The notes under the pieces were generated by a model. The model was not told the origin of the DNA. It did no database searches and saw nothing but the letters and a program-made list of their open reading frames with translations. Both the position numbers and the translations under genes were made by a program. Below, one piece after another: positions 1-7,461 of a stretch of DNA of 23,032 nt; the first letter of the stretch is position 1; the number at the start of each line of letters is the position of its first letter. The DNA lies in the NCBI GenBank assembly GCA_964559135.1, contig CAZLGG010000064.1, positions 1-23,032 of the forward strand, in the 5' to 3' direction. Source of the DNA: DRQF01 sp964559135. GTDB lineage: Bacteria; Planctomycetota; GCA-002687715; DRQF01.

Positions 1-154
1 CGACGGGCTGCTCGATCTCACCCGGGGGGGCCGAGGAGGTGACCGTGGGGGGGGCTTCACGGGGGCGGGGGCGGCCGGACTGTTTCGGGCGGGATGCATC
101 ATCCGAGAAGACGGTTTCTTCTTCGTCGGGGATCTCTGGGGGGTCCTCAGGCAT
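1..154 (-). CDS. N-terminus of an unidentified Pro/Arg-rich protein (partial)
   Basis: An open frame starts at an ATG at 154 (reading leftward) and stays open to the window edge, giving 51 codons. The product begins MPEDPPEIPDEEE and is acidic at first, then rich in Pro, Arg and Ser, as in a disordered N-terminal tail. It lies 57 bp downstream of the sigma-factor stop on the same strand and could be cotranscribed with it. No domain is visible and no convincing ribosome binding site precedes the ATG. Long homopolymer C runs make the frame sensitive to sequencing error. I do not recognise the protein. It could equally be a chance open frame in very GC-rich DNA. Confidence 0.35.
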   Translation of the reverse strand, partial: MPEDPPEIPDEEETVFSDDASRPKQSGRPRPREAPPTVTSSAPPGEIEQPV

Positions 155-166
155 GGGGCCGGCGCC

Positions 167-200
167 AAAAGGGGAGAGGGGAGGAGCGTCTGTCCTCCCC
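167..200 (-). terminator. Possible weak hairpin terminator after the sigma-factor gene
   Basis: On the leftward transcript an 8-bp perfect stem (GGGGAGGA at 200-193 with TCCTCCCC at 185-178) and a 7-nt loop lies 12 nt after the sigma-factor stop. It is followed by a pyrimidine stretch ending in four T. The stem is good but the U tract is short and displaced, so termination may be partial or the hairpin may only protect the mRNA 3' end. Confidence 0.3.
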
Positions 201-211
201 GTTGTCGTTCG

Positions 212-1423
212 TCAATTCGTCTCCAGGAGCTCCGCCAAACGCACGGCGTCGGGGCCTTGGCGCAGCCGCTCGAAGGCCGCGGCCTCGAGCTGGCGCACCC
301 GCTCCGCGGAAACGCCGATCTCCTTGCCGATCTCGCCGAGAGTACACGGGCGATCCGACCCGATGCCGAAACGCATACGGAGAATCTTCTGATGCCGCTC
401 CGGCAAAGTGATCAGGGATTCGCGGATCAGCTCGCGGATGTCGTCCTGGATGACCTCCTGCTCGGGGGCCACGGCGTTCTTGTCGCCCACGAGGTCGCCC
501 AGGCGGGTTTCGTCGTCGGGGCCCGACTCGAGGGAGAGGACCGGGCGATTCACCGTGGGGTTGGACAGCATGTTGTCCAGCCTCTGGCGGGCTTCGCCGG
601 GGCCGTTGTTCTCGTACTCCTCCATCATGGCTTCGCGCTGCGCTTTGCGGAGGTTCTGGGTCACGTTGACCGGGAGGCGAATCGTGCGACTCTTCTCCTC
701 GAGTGCCCTCAGGATGGCCTGGCGAATCCAGAGGTAGGCGTAGGTCGAAAAGCGTACGGAGAATCGTGCCGAGAAGGATTCCGTGGAACGGATGAGCCCC
801 AGGTTTCCTTCCTGAATGAGCTCGACGTAGGCCATCGGCCCGCCCTCGAATTTCCGGGCGACGGAAAGCACGAGCCTCAAATTGCGTTCGATCAGCGGCC
901 TGCGCTCCCCGATGAAGCGGGCGCGATAGTCTTGGATGCGCCTGGAGAGCCGGGCGCCGCCCTTTTTGATGGCCGCCTGCTTGTAGCGCTCGAGCGGGGC
1001 AGGCCGAAGTCCCACCCATAGGAGCGAGCGGACCATCGGGCAGACGCCTCCCTTGCGCCCTCCGGCGAAGGGACGTTTCATCCGCAGCGAGCGCCGATGG
1101 AAAATGTTGTAGAGACGTTCGGCCAAGTGCTCGACGTCTTTGCCGCCCGGCTTCGCCTTCGGAGGACCGGGAATGATGGAGCGGGCGGAGATCTCGCCCC
1201 GTTTCCACTTCAGAAGGTCTTCCCAGACGGCGGTCAAACCGGCCTCGGTGCCGAGGAAACTCTCCGTCCAGTTGTGTCGGGCCATGATGAGATTGCCGAG
1301 GAGGATGTGCTCCTCGGACGGACTCAAAAGCTCGTGGCTTCCGACCTCTTGGAGATATGCCCCCAGACCGTCACCCGGCTGGATGCTGCTCGCTTTTTCA
1401 TCGTATGTACTGAGTCGTACCAT
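212..1423 (-). CDS. RNA polymerase sigma-70 family factor (primary/group 2 type)
   Basis: This 403-residue protein directs core RNA polymerase to promoters. Region 1.2 is at about residues 17-50. Region 2 covers about 172-255 and contains NLRLVLSVARKF, LIQEGNLGLIRS and FSTYAYLWIRQAI, the core-binding and -10 recognition helices. Region 3 is at about 256-325. Region 4 is at about 335-390, with a -35 recognition helix-turn-helix (TLGEIGKEIGVSAERVRQLE). There is no long acidic region 1.1. A basic, unconserved insert of about 110 residues (60-170) sits between regions 1.2 and 2, like the non-conserved region of primary sigma factors but of unfamiliar sequence. Substitutions in region 2 (SARFSVRFSTYAYLW for the usual KxDxxxGxxFSTYATWW) suggest an alternative group 2 factor or a divergent lineage. 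The ATG at 1423 has AGGA 10 nt upstream. The upstream neighbour thiI is divergent. Confidence 0.93.
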   Translation of the reverse strand: MVRLSTYDEKASSIQPGDGLGAYLQEVGSHELLSPSEEHILLGNLIMARHNWTESFLGTEAGLTAVWEDLLKWKRGEISARSIIPGPPKAKPGGKDVEHLAERLYNIFHRRSLRMKRPFAGGRKGGVCPMVRSLLWVGLRPAPLERYKQAAIKKGGARLSRRIQDYRARFIGERRPLIERNLRLVLSVARKFEGGPMAYVELIQEGNLGLIRSTESFSARFSVRFSTYAYLWIRQAILRALEEKSRTIRLPVNVTQNLRKAQREAMMEEYENNGPGEARQRLDNMLSNPTVNRPVLSLESGPDDETRLGDLVGDKNAVAPEQEVIQDDIRELIRESLITLPERHQKILRMRFGIGSDRPCTLGEIGKEIGVSAERVRQLEAAAFERLRQGPDAVRLAELLETN

Positions 1424-1897
1424 GTCGTTCTCGTCCTGCCGGAGGTCAACCCGGCATGTCTATCTGATGTATGTCGGTGGCAGCTGATCGAATCCCTGAC
1501 CCTCCCCTGCCCTGGGGGACGTCGTGGGCGTCTCGAATCATAGAGCGCAAGTATGCTCGGAGGTTCCGAACCACCGATAAAATGCCCCATCCACGGAGCG
1601 GCTGCCGACCCCACAACATGACACACGTCGCAACCGGCCGCCCGTTGGATCCTTCTTAGTTAAAGACCTTCTGGTCGAAATGCCAACCCCAAAGCTCGGA
1701 ATCTCTCGGCGCGGACCTCTTTTAGGGGGAAGACCCCCCTCCTGACAAGGCTTTTTCTATCGAAGATCGAACTTCATGAATATTCCCTGCCCTCCCTCGA
1801 CCTGAGACCGAGGGAGTCGGTGGCTCCACGCGCCCCGGATGCGTAGAACCTGGGCGACTCCGAAAATCGATTCTTCGGGCACCAGGAAGGGGCTGCC
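1424..1897. other. Divergent intergenic region between the sigma-factor gene and thiI
   Basis: No gene is supported in these 474 bp: the short open frames lack ribosome binding sites and recognisable products. The region must hold promoters for both divergent genes. On the leftward strand TATGAT (1542-1537) resembles a -10 box but has no good -35 at the right spacing. A short hairpin lies at 1724-1740 (AGGGGG, a loop of 4-5 nt, CCCCCT), upstream of thiI. Its role is unknown. Confidence 0.5.
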
Positions 1898-3073
1898 ATG
1901 CCGCAGATCGTCTTGATTCACTACGGAGAACTCGCTCTCAAGCGTGGGAATCGCGCCTACTTCGAAAAGCGCCTCATCCGCAACATCAAGGACTCGCTCC
2001 GGGACTTGGGGCGGGTGCGAATGCAGCGCCTTTTCGGCCGGTTTCTCTTGGAGACCGACGAGATCTCGTGGCCTGCCCTCCAGCAGAGGCTCTCCCAGGT
2101 CTTCGGGATCAGTTCTTTCGCGCCTGTCGCCGTGGGGGCGCTCACCTGGGAAGGGCTTCTCGAGGCGACGCAAGAGGTCCTTCCCGAAGGCGAGGGGCTC
2201 AGCTTCGGGGTTCGTGCCAAGAAGGCCGATGAGCGATGGAGTCGCGGACGATCGGAGACCGAGCGCGACCTGGGCGCATGGATTCTGGAGCGAACAGGCT
2301 GGACGGTGAACTTGCGCCGCCCCGACGTCTGGGTGAGAGCGGAAGTGGCCAACGGTCGGGTCATCGTGAGCGCTCGGCAATACCCGGGACTCCGCGGACT
2401 GCCCGTTGGTGTTTCGGGGCGCGCTCTCGCCTTACTCTCGGGAGGGATCGACTCGCCGGTTGCCGCATGGATGATGCAGTCCCGCGGCCTGCACCTGAGC
2501 TTCGTCCACTTCCATTCCGCTCCGTACACGACGCGCCGGAGCCAGGAAAAGGTCAAGGATCTCGCCCGCAGGTTGCTGTTTTTTCAGCCGTCCCTTCGGC
2601 TCCACATGGTGCCCTTCGCGGACCTTCAACAGTCGATCGTGACCAGCACGCCGGAGTCCTATCGTGTGATCCTCTATCGAAGATTCATGATGCGGATCGC
2701 CAATCGGATCGCTCGAGACGACGGGGCGGGCGCCCTCGTTTCGGGGGAGTCTTTGGGGCAGGTGGCCTCTCAGACCCTCACCAACATCCACACCGTGGAC
2801 GAGACGAGCGATCTCACCGTTCTCCGTCCCCTCGTGGGACTCGACAAGGAGACGATCATCCGGCGTGCTCAAGCCGCAGGCACCTTCGAGATCAGCATCG
2901 AACCGCACGACGACTGTTGCAGCTTCCTCATGCCGCGCCGGCCCGTCACAAAGACCAGACCGGGGGAGCTGGATCGCGTGGAGGAGGATCTCGACGTCGA
3001 GACGCTCGTGAATGGATGTCTGGAGAACGTGGCCACCGAAACCTTTCGCCTCGGTCGAAGCGACGCCGAATAG
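1898..3073 (+). CDS. thiI: tRNA 4-thiouridine/thiamine sulfurtransferase ThiI
   Basis: ThiI activates uridine 8 of tRNA by adenylation and transfers sulfur to make 4-thiouridine; in many bacteria it also supplies sulfur for the thiamine thiazole. The 391-residue protein has an N-terminal ferredoxin-like region (about 1-55), a THUMP domain (about 60-165) and a PP-loop ATPase domain with the nucleotide-binding motif SGGIDSP at 181-187. Further family signatures are SGESLGQVASQTLTN and DDCCSFLMP; Cys340/Cys341 lie at the position of the catalytic cysteine of the family. The C-terminal rhodanese domain of the E. coli enzyme is absent, as in most short ThiI proteins, so sulfur would come from a separate cysteine desulfurase or persulfide carrier. 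The start is supported by AGGAAGGGG just upstream. A strong hairpin follows the stop, so the gene looks monocistronic. Confidence 0.95.
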   Translation: MPQIVLIHYGELALKRGNRAYFEKRLIRNIKDSLRDLGRVRMQRLFGRFLLETDEISWPALQQRLSQVFGISSFAPVAVGALTWEGLLEATQEVLPEGEGLSFGVRAKKADERWSRGRSETERDLGAWILERTGWTVNLRRPDVWVRAEVANGRVIVSARQYPGLRGLPVGVSGRALALLSGGIDSPVAAWMMQSRGLHLSFVHFHSAPYTTRRSQEKVKDLARRLLFFQPSLRLHMVPFADLQQSIVTSTPESYRVILYRRFMMRIANRIARDDGAGALVSGESLGQVASQTLTNIHTVDETSDLTVLRPLVGLDKETIIRRAQAAGTFEISIEPHDDCCSFLMPRRPVTKTRPGELDRVEEDLDVETLVNGCLENVATETFRLGRSDAE

Positions 3074-3075
3074 GG

Positions 3076-3108
3076 CAAGACGCGGCGGCCTTGCGGCCCC
3101 GCGTCTTG
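3076..3108 (+). terminator. Strong hairpin after thiI
   Basis: Starting 2 nt after the thiI stop, CAAGACGCGG (3076-3085) pairs perfectly with CCGCGTCTTG (3099-3108). An inner GGCC/GGCC helix with one bulged C closes a TTGC loop. The stem is very stable, but no U tract follows (the next bases are TCGTGAGAG). It could terminate without a U tract or act as a 3'-end stabiliser. Confidence 0.55.
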
Positions 3109-3111
3109 TCG

Positions 3112-3176
3112 TGAGAGAGAGAGATTTTCGACTGAGCTCGGGGGACGAGAGAGAGAGATTTGAGAGAGATCGTCCC
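3112..3176. repeat. GA-rich repeat with an embedded inverted repeat
   Basis: Runs of GA dinucleotides followed by T-rich triplets occur twice (about 3113-3127 and 3147-3161), then a third, shorter GA run follows. The second and third runs are enclosed by a perfect 7-bp inverted repeat, GGGACGA (3142-3148) and TCGTCCC (3170-3176). The unit is not coding as far as I can see and lies directly behind the thiI hairpin. Confidence 0.6.
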
Positions 3177-3513
3177 GTTTCCTCCAGCCAGATCATGATC
3201 GGATCCGGCGCCGTCCGCTTGACCGATTTTCTCGAAGATTCGGGGGAGAATGGCTTGGCGGCCCCGTCAGACCGGCTCGATCGCCAGTGTCGGTGTGGGG
3301 ACACGGACACGGAGGGCATTCGCGATCGCTCCCAGTTGGGCGTGATTGTGGAGGCGTCCGGGGCCTTACGTCCGCGATCGACGCTTCCTCCCGACGAGCA
3401 GGGGCGATGTCTCGTTGGGGTTGTCTTCCCTCGAGGCACACTCTTCTGCTGAGAGAGCAAGTCAAGGCGAGAAACTCAGAGGATCGTGGGTGGCCGGACA
3501 TGAGTCCCGCCGG
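3177..3513. other. Convergent intergenic spacer, nothing recognised
   Basis: This spacer lies between the converging thiI and tryptophan dioxygenase genes. Open frames cross it on both strands, but they are shadows of the GC bias: none has a ribosome binding site, a known domain or a plausible composition. I see no tRNA, clear terminator or other element. Confidence 0.5.
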
Positions 3514-4599
3514 TCACTGACGGCGGAATTTGAGGATGTCGTCGTGGGGTGGGGAAGGGAGGCGTCGGGCGTCGATCAGGTAGCTGACCGCCTTCAGCAG
3601 ATCCCCGAAAATGCGGTAGTTGGAGGCCGTGGCGTCCAGGTATGCGACGCCGGCTGAGCCACCCGAACCCGGGCGCAGACCGATCATGCGCTCCACCATG
3701 CGCGCGTGGCGGAACCGGAAGAGCCGGAAGTGTTCCTCGAATTCGAGAACGCGCTTCACGAGCGCCCAGGGCCAACGCAGTAGGGGCGCGTCCCGGTAGG
3801 TCGCGATGAAGACGAAGGCCTGGTGGGCGCGGCGGGTGAGATCGTCGTCGGCGAGCAGGAACTCTCGGGCGTCCTCGAGGCTCTCATCGAAGCGGGCGAA
3901 GAGGGCCTCCTTTTGTTTCTCGGCCAGGTTCGGGTTGGCGGCTTGGTAGTCGCGCTGTTCTCCGAGGTAGATCGCATACGCATCGAGGAAAGCCTCGGCG
4001 AAACCGGGGAAGGCCTCGTCGACGGGGGTTCGCGCCAGCCATGCGATCACGGCCTCGCGAAGGGTCATCTCCTTACGGCGGCGATCGAGGCCGGCCCGCC
4101 AGGCGGCGGGCATGTGGGCGTAGTAGGGTTTCCCCTCGAAGTCGATGCGCTCTTTTTCCGAGAGACCCGCCAAGACCTCCACCTCGCGGAATTGCCAGCT
4201 CTGAAATCCGCTCGACGGAATGAGTTCGTCGCGAAACGTGAGGAAATTGAGGGGCGACATGGTTTCGATGAGCGTGAACTGGCGCGTCATATGCTCCAGG
4301 GTGAGGGCCGCGCGCTCGAGGCAACTTTCCACCTTGGGAATGTCCTCTTCAGGCACCGAGGAGTCCTCCGCCCCGGGGCGGCCGATGAGGTCTCTCGCCA
4401 TTTCCATGTCGGCGAGGATCATCTTCAGCCAGAGTTCCATGCTCTGGTGCATGACGATGAAGAGAAGTTCTTCGTGATGAATCAGGTCCCGCGTCGAATC
4501 CGGATCCGCCGCATGGAAGTCGGGGGGGCGTTGAGCCGAGAGGATCTTTCCGAGTTGCAGATACTCATGGTACGACGGTGTGTGCTGGGGTCTCTTCAT
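3514..4599 (-). CDS. kynA: Tryptophan 2,3-dioxygenase
   Basis: This cytosolic heme enzyme opens the indole ring of L-tryptophan with O2 to give N-formylkynurenine, the first step of the kynurenine pathway. The 361-residue product shows the family signatures in order: LLFIVMHQSMELWLKMIL (His51 is the expected active-site base), SPLNFLTFRDELIPSSGFQS (Arg123 is the expected carboxylate anchor) and FRHARMVERMIG (His298 is the expected heme ligand), followed by GSGGSAGVAYL. It is longer than typical bacterial enzymes of about 280-300 residues because of extra helices between residues 145 and 255. The ATG at 4599 is chosen because the frame, though open further upstream, there runs antisense to the lipoprotein gene and shows no dioxygenase sequence. 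The ribosome binding site is weak. No other kynurenine-pathway gene is in the window. Confidence 0.95.
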   Translation of the reverse strand: MKRPQHTPSYHEYLQLGKILSAQRPPDFHAADPDSTRDLIHHEELLFIVMHQSMELWLKMILADMEMARDLIGRPGAEDSSVPEEDIPKVESCLERAALTLEHMTRQFTLIETMSPLNFLTFRDELIPSSGFQSWQFREVEVLAGLSEKERIDFEGKPYYAHMPAAWRAGLDRRRKEMTLREAVIAWLARTPVDEAFPGFAEAFLDAYAIYLGEQRDYQAANPNLAEKQKEALFARFDESLEDAREFLLADDDLTRRAHQAFVFIATYRDAPLLRWPWALVKRVLEFEEHFRLFRFRHARMVERMIGLRPGSGGSAGVAYLDATASNYRIFGDLLKAVSYLIDARRLPSPPHDDILKFRRQ

Positions 4600-4642
4600 G
4601 GGCCCAGCGTAACCCGGCGATGGGATCTCTTGAATGGTCCGC

Positions 4643-4671
4643 TTGACCCGGACGGCCCAAAGCGGCATTCT
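4643..4671 (+). promoter_or_regulatory. Candidate sigma-70 promoter for the peptidase operon
   Basis: TTGACC (4643-4648, 5 of 6 matches to the -35 consensus) and CATTCT (4666-4671, 3 of 6 matches to -10) are separated by exactly 17 bp. They lie 54 bp before the peptidase start, inside the 126-bp divergent region shared with the dioxygenase gene. Confidence 0.3.
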
Positions 4672-4725
4672 GCCGCACCCGGGGTCGCCTCGGGCCACGT
4701 CCACCCCGCCTGGAGGAGTTCTCAC

Positions 4726-6813
4726 ATGAAGTTCAAAGTCTGGAGTTTCGCAGCCGTTCTCGCCCTCGGAATCCTGGTGGCCGGTTGCGTCCACGTCGAA
4801 CATCCGGCGAATCAGGACGCCTCCGCGGCCGCCTCTCCTTCCGTCTCCCCACCCCAGGAATTCAAATGGGAAGCGGAACGCTTCGCCGACCTGCGCGTCC
4901 TTCGCTATCAGGTGCCGGGTTTCGAGGAGTTGAAGCTCGAGGAGAAGAAGCTGATCTACTGTCTCTATGAGGCCGCGCTCTGCGGGCGCGAGATCATCTA
5001 CGACCAGAAGTATCGGTACAACCTTCCCATCAAGCGGATGCTGGAGACGGTCTACCGGCAGTACGATGGCGATCGTCACACTCCTGCCTTTGCCGCCATG
5101 GAGACCTACCTCAAGAGGATCTGGTTCTCGAACGGCATCCACCACCATTACTCGGGGGACAAGTTCGATCCCGGTTTCACGCCGAGTGATCTCGCCGGGT
5201 GGGTGGCTGCGTGCAAGGGGCCGTGGCCGACGCGCAACGGTCAATCGGTGCAGGCTCTCCTCGCGGAACTCGAGGCTCCCATGTTCGACCCGTCCGTGGA
5301 CAAGAAAGTCGTGAACAAGTCGCGCGGAGTGGATCTCGTGCGAGACTCGGCCGTCAACTTCTACGATCCGGACATCACCCAGGCTGAGGTCGAAAACTTC
5401 TACAAGTCCAGGATCGATCCGAAGGACCCTCGTCCCGTCTCGTGGGGCCTCAACTCGAAACTCGTGCGGACCGGTACCGGCCTTGCGGAACGCACATGGA
5501 AGGTCGGAGGCATGTATTCGCCAGCCATCGAGAAGATCGTCTCCTGGCTGGAAAGGGCGACGACCCACGCCGAGAACGGGGCACAAAAGGAGGCCCTCTC
5601 GCGTCTCATCACCTATTACAAGACGGGCTCGTTGAAGGATTGGGACGCCTACAACATCGCGTGGGTGAAGGATACGGAGTCCGACGTCGACACCATCAAC
5701 GGCTTCATCGAGGTCTACAACGATCCGATGGGTTATCGTGGCTCATGGGAGTCGGTCGTTGAGGTCAAGGACCCCATCGCGACCCGTCGCATCGACACCA
5801 TCGCGAAGAATGCCCAGTGGTTCGAGGACCATTCACCGCTCATCGCGTCCCACAAGAAGCCTCACGTGAAGGGGATCACGGGGCGCGTCATCAACGTCGT
5901 CGTCGAAGGCGGGGACTCCTCGCCATCGACGCCCATCGGCATCAATCTGCCCAACGCCAACTGGATTCGCGCCGAACACGGTTCAAAGTCCGTCAACCTT
6001 GCGAACATCGTCGCAGCCTACAATCACGTGGGAGGCGGGTCGCTCAGCGAGTTCGCCTGGGACCAAGCGGAAATCGATCGCGCTCACAAGTACGGCGAGT
6101 TGGCCGATACCCTGCACACGGATATGCATGAGGTGATCGGTCACGCCTCGGGACGGATCAATCCCGGCGTGGGAACGCCGAAGGAAACCCTCAAGAACTA
6201 TGCTTCGACGCTGGAAGAGGGGCGGGCCGACTTGGTGGCACTCTATTACCTCATGGACCCCAAACTCGTCGAGCTGGGGCTCATGCCGAGTCTCGAGGTC
6301 GGAAAGGCGTCTTACGACGGCTACATCCGAAACGGCCTCATGCTTCAGTTGCGCCGAATCAAGCCCGGCGACGAGATCGAAGAGGACCACATGCGGAATC
6401 GGCAACTCGTCGCGAAGTGGGTGATGGAGAAAGGAGCCGCAGACAACGTCATCGAGCGCCGGACCCGTGACGGGAAGACCTTTTTCGTCATCAACGACTA
6501 CCAGAAACTCCGCAAGCTCTTCGGCGACCTTTTGCGCGAGATCCAGAGGATCAAGTCGGAAGGCGATTTCGCGGCGGGCCAGCACCTCGTCGAGACCTAC
6601 GGTGTCCACGTCGACCGGGCCCTTCACCAAGAGGTGCTGAGGCGTTTCGCCAAGCTGGATATCCCCTCGTATTCCGGGTTCATCAACCCGAAGCTGAGTC
6701 TCGTGCGGAAGGATGGTGAGATCGTGGACGTCAAGGTTTCATACCCGACGAGTTTCGCGGATCAGATGATGGAGTACGCAGCGAAGTACTCCTTCCTCCC
6801 AGCCTGGAACTGA
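4726..6813 (+). CDS. Dipeptidyl-peptidase III-type (M49) zinc peptidase lipoprotein
   Basis: M49 enzymes are zinc exopeptidases that release dipeptides from the N-terminus of oligopeptides. The 695-residue protein has the zinc motif HEVIGH at 468-473 (ligands His468 and His473, catalytic Glu469) and the second family motif EEGRAD at 497-502, whose Glu498 should be the third ligand; the spacing fits the family. A lipoprotein signal (hydrophobic segment 8-20, lipobox LVAGC, lipidated Cys21 followed by Val) places it in the periplasm on a membrane, unlike the cytosolic eukaryotic enzymes. A Ser/Pro-rich linker (about 28-45) follows. The ATG at 4726 is chosen because GGAGGAG lies 7 nt upstream and the signal peptide starts there; the frame is open far upstream only as antisense of the dioxygenase gene. 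It probably recycles peptides. The next gene starts 10 bp downstream. Confidence 0.93.
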   Translation: MKFKVWSFAAVLALGILVAGCVHVEHPANQDASAAASPSVSPPQEFKWEAERFADLRVLRYQVPGFEELKLEEKKLIYCLYEAALCGREIIYDQKYRYNLPIKRMLETVYRQYDGDRHTPAFAAMETYLKRIWFSNGIHHHYSGDKFDPGFTPSDLAGWVAACKGPWPTRNGQSVQALLAELEAPMFDPSVDKKVVNKSRGVDLVRDSAVNFYDPDITQAEVENFYKSRIDPKDPRPVSWGLNSKLVRTGTGLAERTWKVGGMYSPAIEKIVSWLERATTHAENGAQKEALSRLITYYKTGSLKDWDAYNIAWVKDTESDVDTINGFIEVYNDPMGYRGSWESVVEVKDPIATRRIDTIAKNAQWFEDHSPLIASHKKPHVKGITGRVINVVVEGGDSSPSTPIGINLPNANWIRAEHGSKSVNLANIVAAYNHVGGGSLSEFAWDQAEIDRAHKYGELADTLHTDMHEVIGHASGRINPGVGTPKETLKNYASTLEEGRADLVALYYLMDPKLVELGLMPSLEVGKASYDGYIRNGLMLQLRRIKPGDEIEEDHMRNRQLVAKWVMEKGAADNVIERRTRDGKTFFVINDYQKLRKLFGDLLREIQRIKSEGDFAAGQHLVETYGVHVDRALHQEVLRRFAKLDIPSYSGFINPKLSLVRKDGEIVDVKVSYPTSFADQMMEYAAKYSFLPAWN

Positions 6814-6823
6814 GACCCCGACC

Positions 6824-7363
6824 ATGAAGATCCTCAAGGGATTCCTATTCACCGTCCTCGCGCTCGTCGTCGTGTTCGTCGCGGTGGGCTACTTCCTCTC
6901 CAAGGACTACGACCTCGAGCGATCCGTGGTCATCCATGCGACCCCGGCGCAGCTTCACGTCTACGTCGGGGATCTCGAGCAATGGGACAAATGGATGCCC
7001 TGGAAGGAAGCCGACCCCTCCATCATGGTGACGCTCGGCGAGAAGACGAAGGGCGTCGGCGCGCATCAGAGCTGGACGGGCAAGGACGGCAAGGGGGAGC
7101 TCACATTCACGGCATCCGATCCCGAAAAAGGCATCGAGTACGACATGGCGTTCATCATGGATGACGATACGCGGGCGGAGAGCCACTGCGTGACCCGATA
7201 CGAGAAGGTGGATGGCGGGACCAAGGTGACCTGGGCGATGAAGGGCACGATGCCCGGAGCCGTCATCGGCGGCTGGTTCGCCATGCTCATGGACTCGATG
7301 GCCGGCAAGGACTTCGACAAGGGCCTCGCCAAGCTGAAAGCCCTCGCCGAGAAGAAGGATTAG
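6824..7363 (+). CDS. Membrane-anchored SRPBCC (polyketide cyclase/START-like) family protein
   Basis: The 179-residue product has one N-terminal membrane segment (about residues 5-25) and then a single SRPBCC-type domain. This is a helix-grip hydrophobic-ligand fold: VVIHATPAQLHVYVGDLEQW is the typical opening, and a long C-terminal helix ends at about residue 177 (GLAKLKALAEKKD). Members bind lipids or other hydrophobic molecules, but no substrate can be inferred. No lipobox is present, so the N-terminal segment is probably an uncleaved anchor or a signal peptide. It starts 10 bp after the M49 peptidase and is likely cotranscribed; the ribosome binding site is weak, so translation may be coupled. 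Confidence 0.8.
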   Translation: MKILKGFLFTVLALVVVFVAVGYFLSKDYDLERSVVIHATPAQLHVYVGDLEQWDKWMPWKEADPSIMVTLGEKTKGVGAHQSWTGKDGKGELTFTASDPEKGIEYDMAFIMDDDTRAESHCVTRYEKVDGGTKVTWAMKGTMPGAVIGGWFAMLMDSMAGKDFDKGLAKLKALAEKKD

Positions 7364-7461
7364 GGGAAGGAAGCGGACGAGGATGTCCACACTCCACTTC
7401 GAAGGGCGTAGCGCTCGGGGCGTCGCACTGCAAAGCGGTGGAGGGGGGCTGGGCCGGCGTG

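Noticed and set aside
1471..1659. Small rightward frame of 62 codons in the sigma-thiI intergenic region
   Set aside because: No ribosome binding site, no hydrophobic or domain-like pattern, and composition typical of non-coding GC-rich DNA.
3012..3452. Rightward open frame of 146 codons overlapping the end of thiI
   Set aside because: It starts inside thiI in another frame, crosses the post-thiI hairpin, and has low-complexity composition and no ribosome binding site.
3823..4725. Long upstream extension of the peptidase frame, and the matching upstream extension (to 5586) of the tryptophan dioxygenase frame
   Set aside because: Each extension runs antisense through the other gene and has no signal or domain sequence. 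Both are products of high-GC third-position bias; clear internal starts exist at 4726 and 4599.
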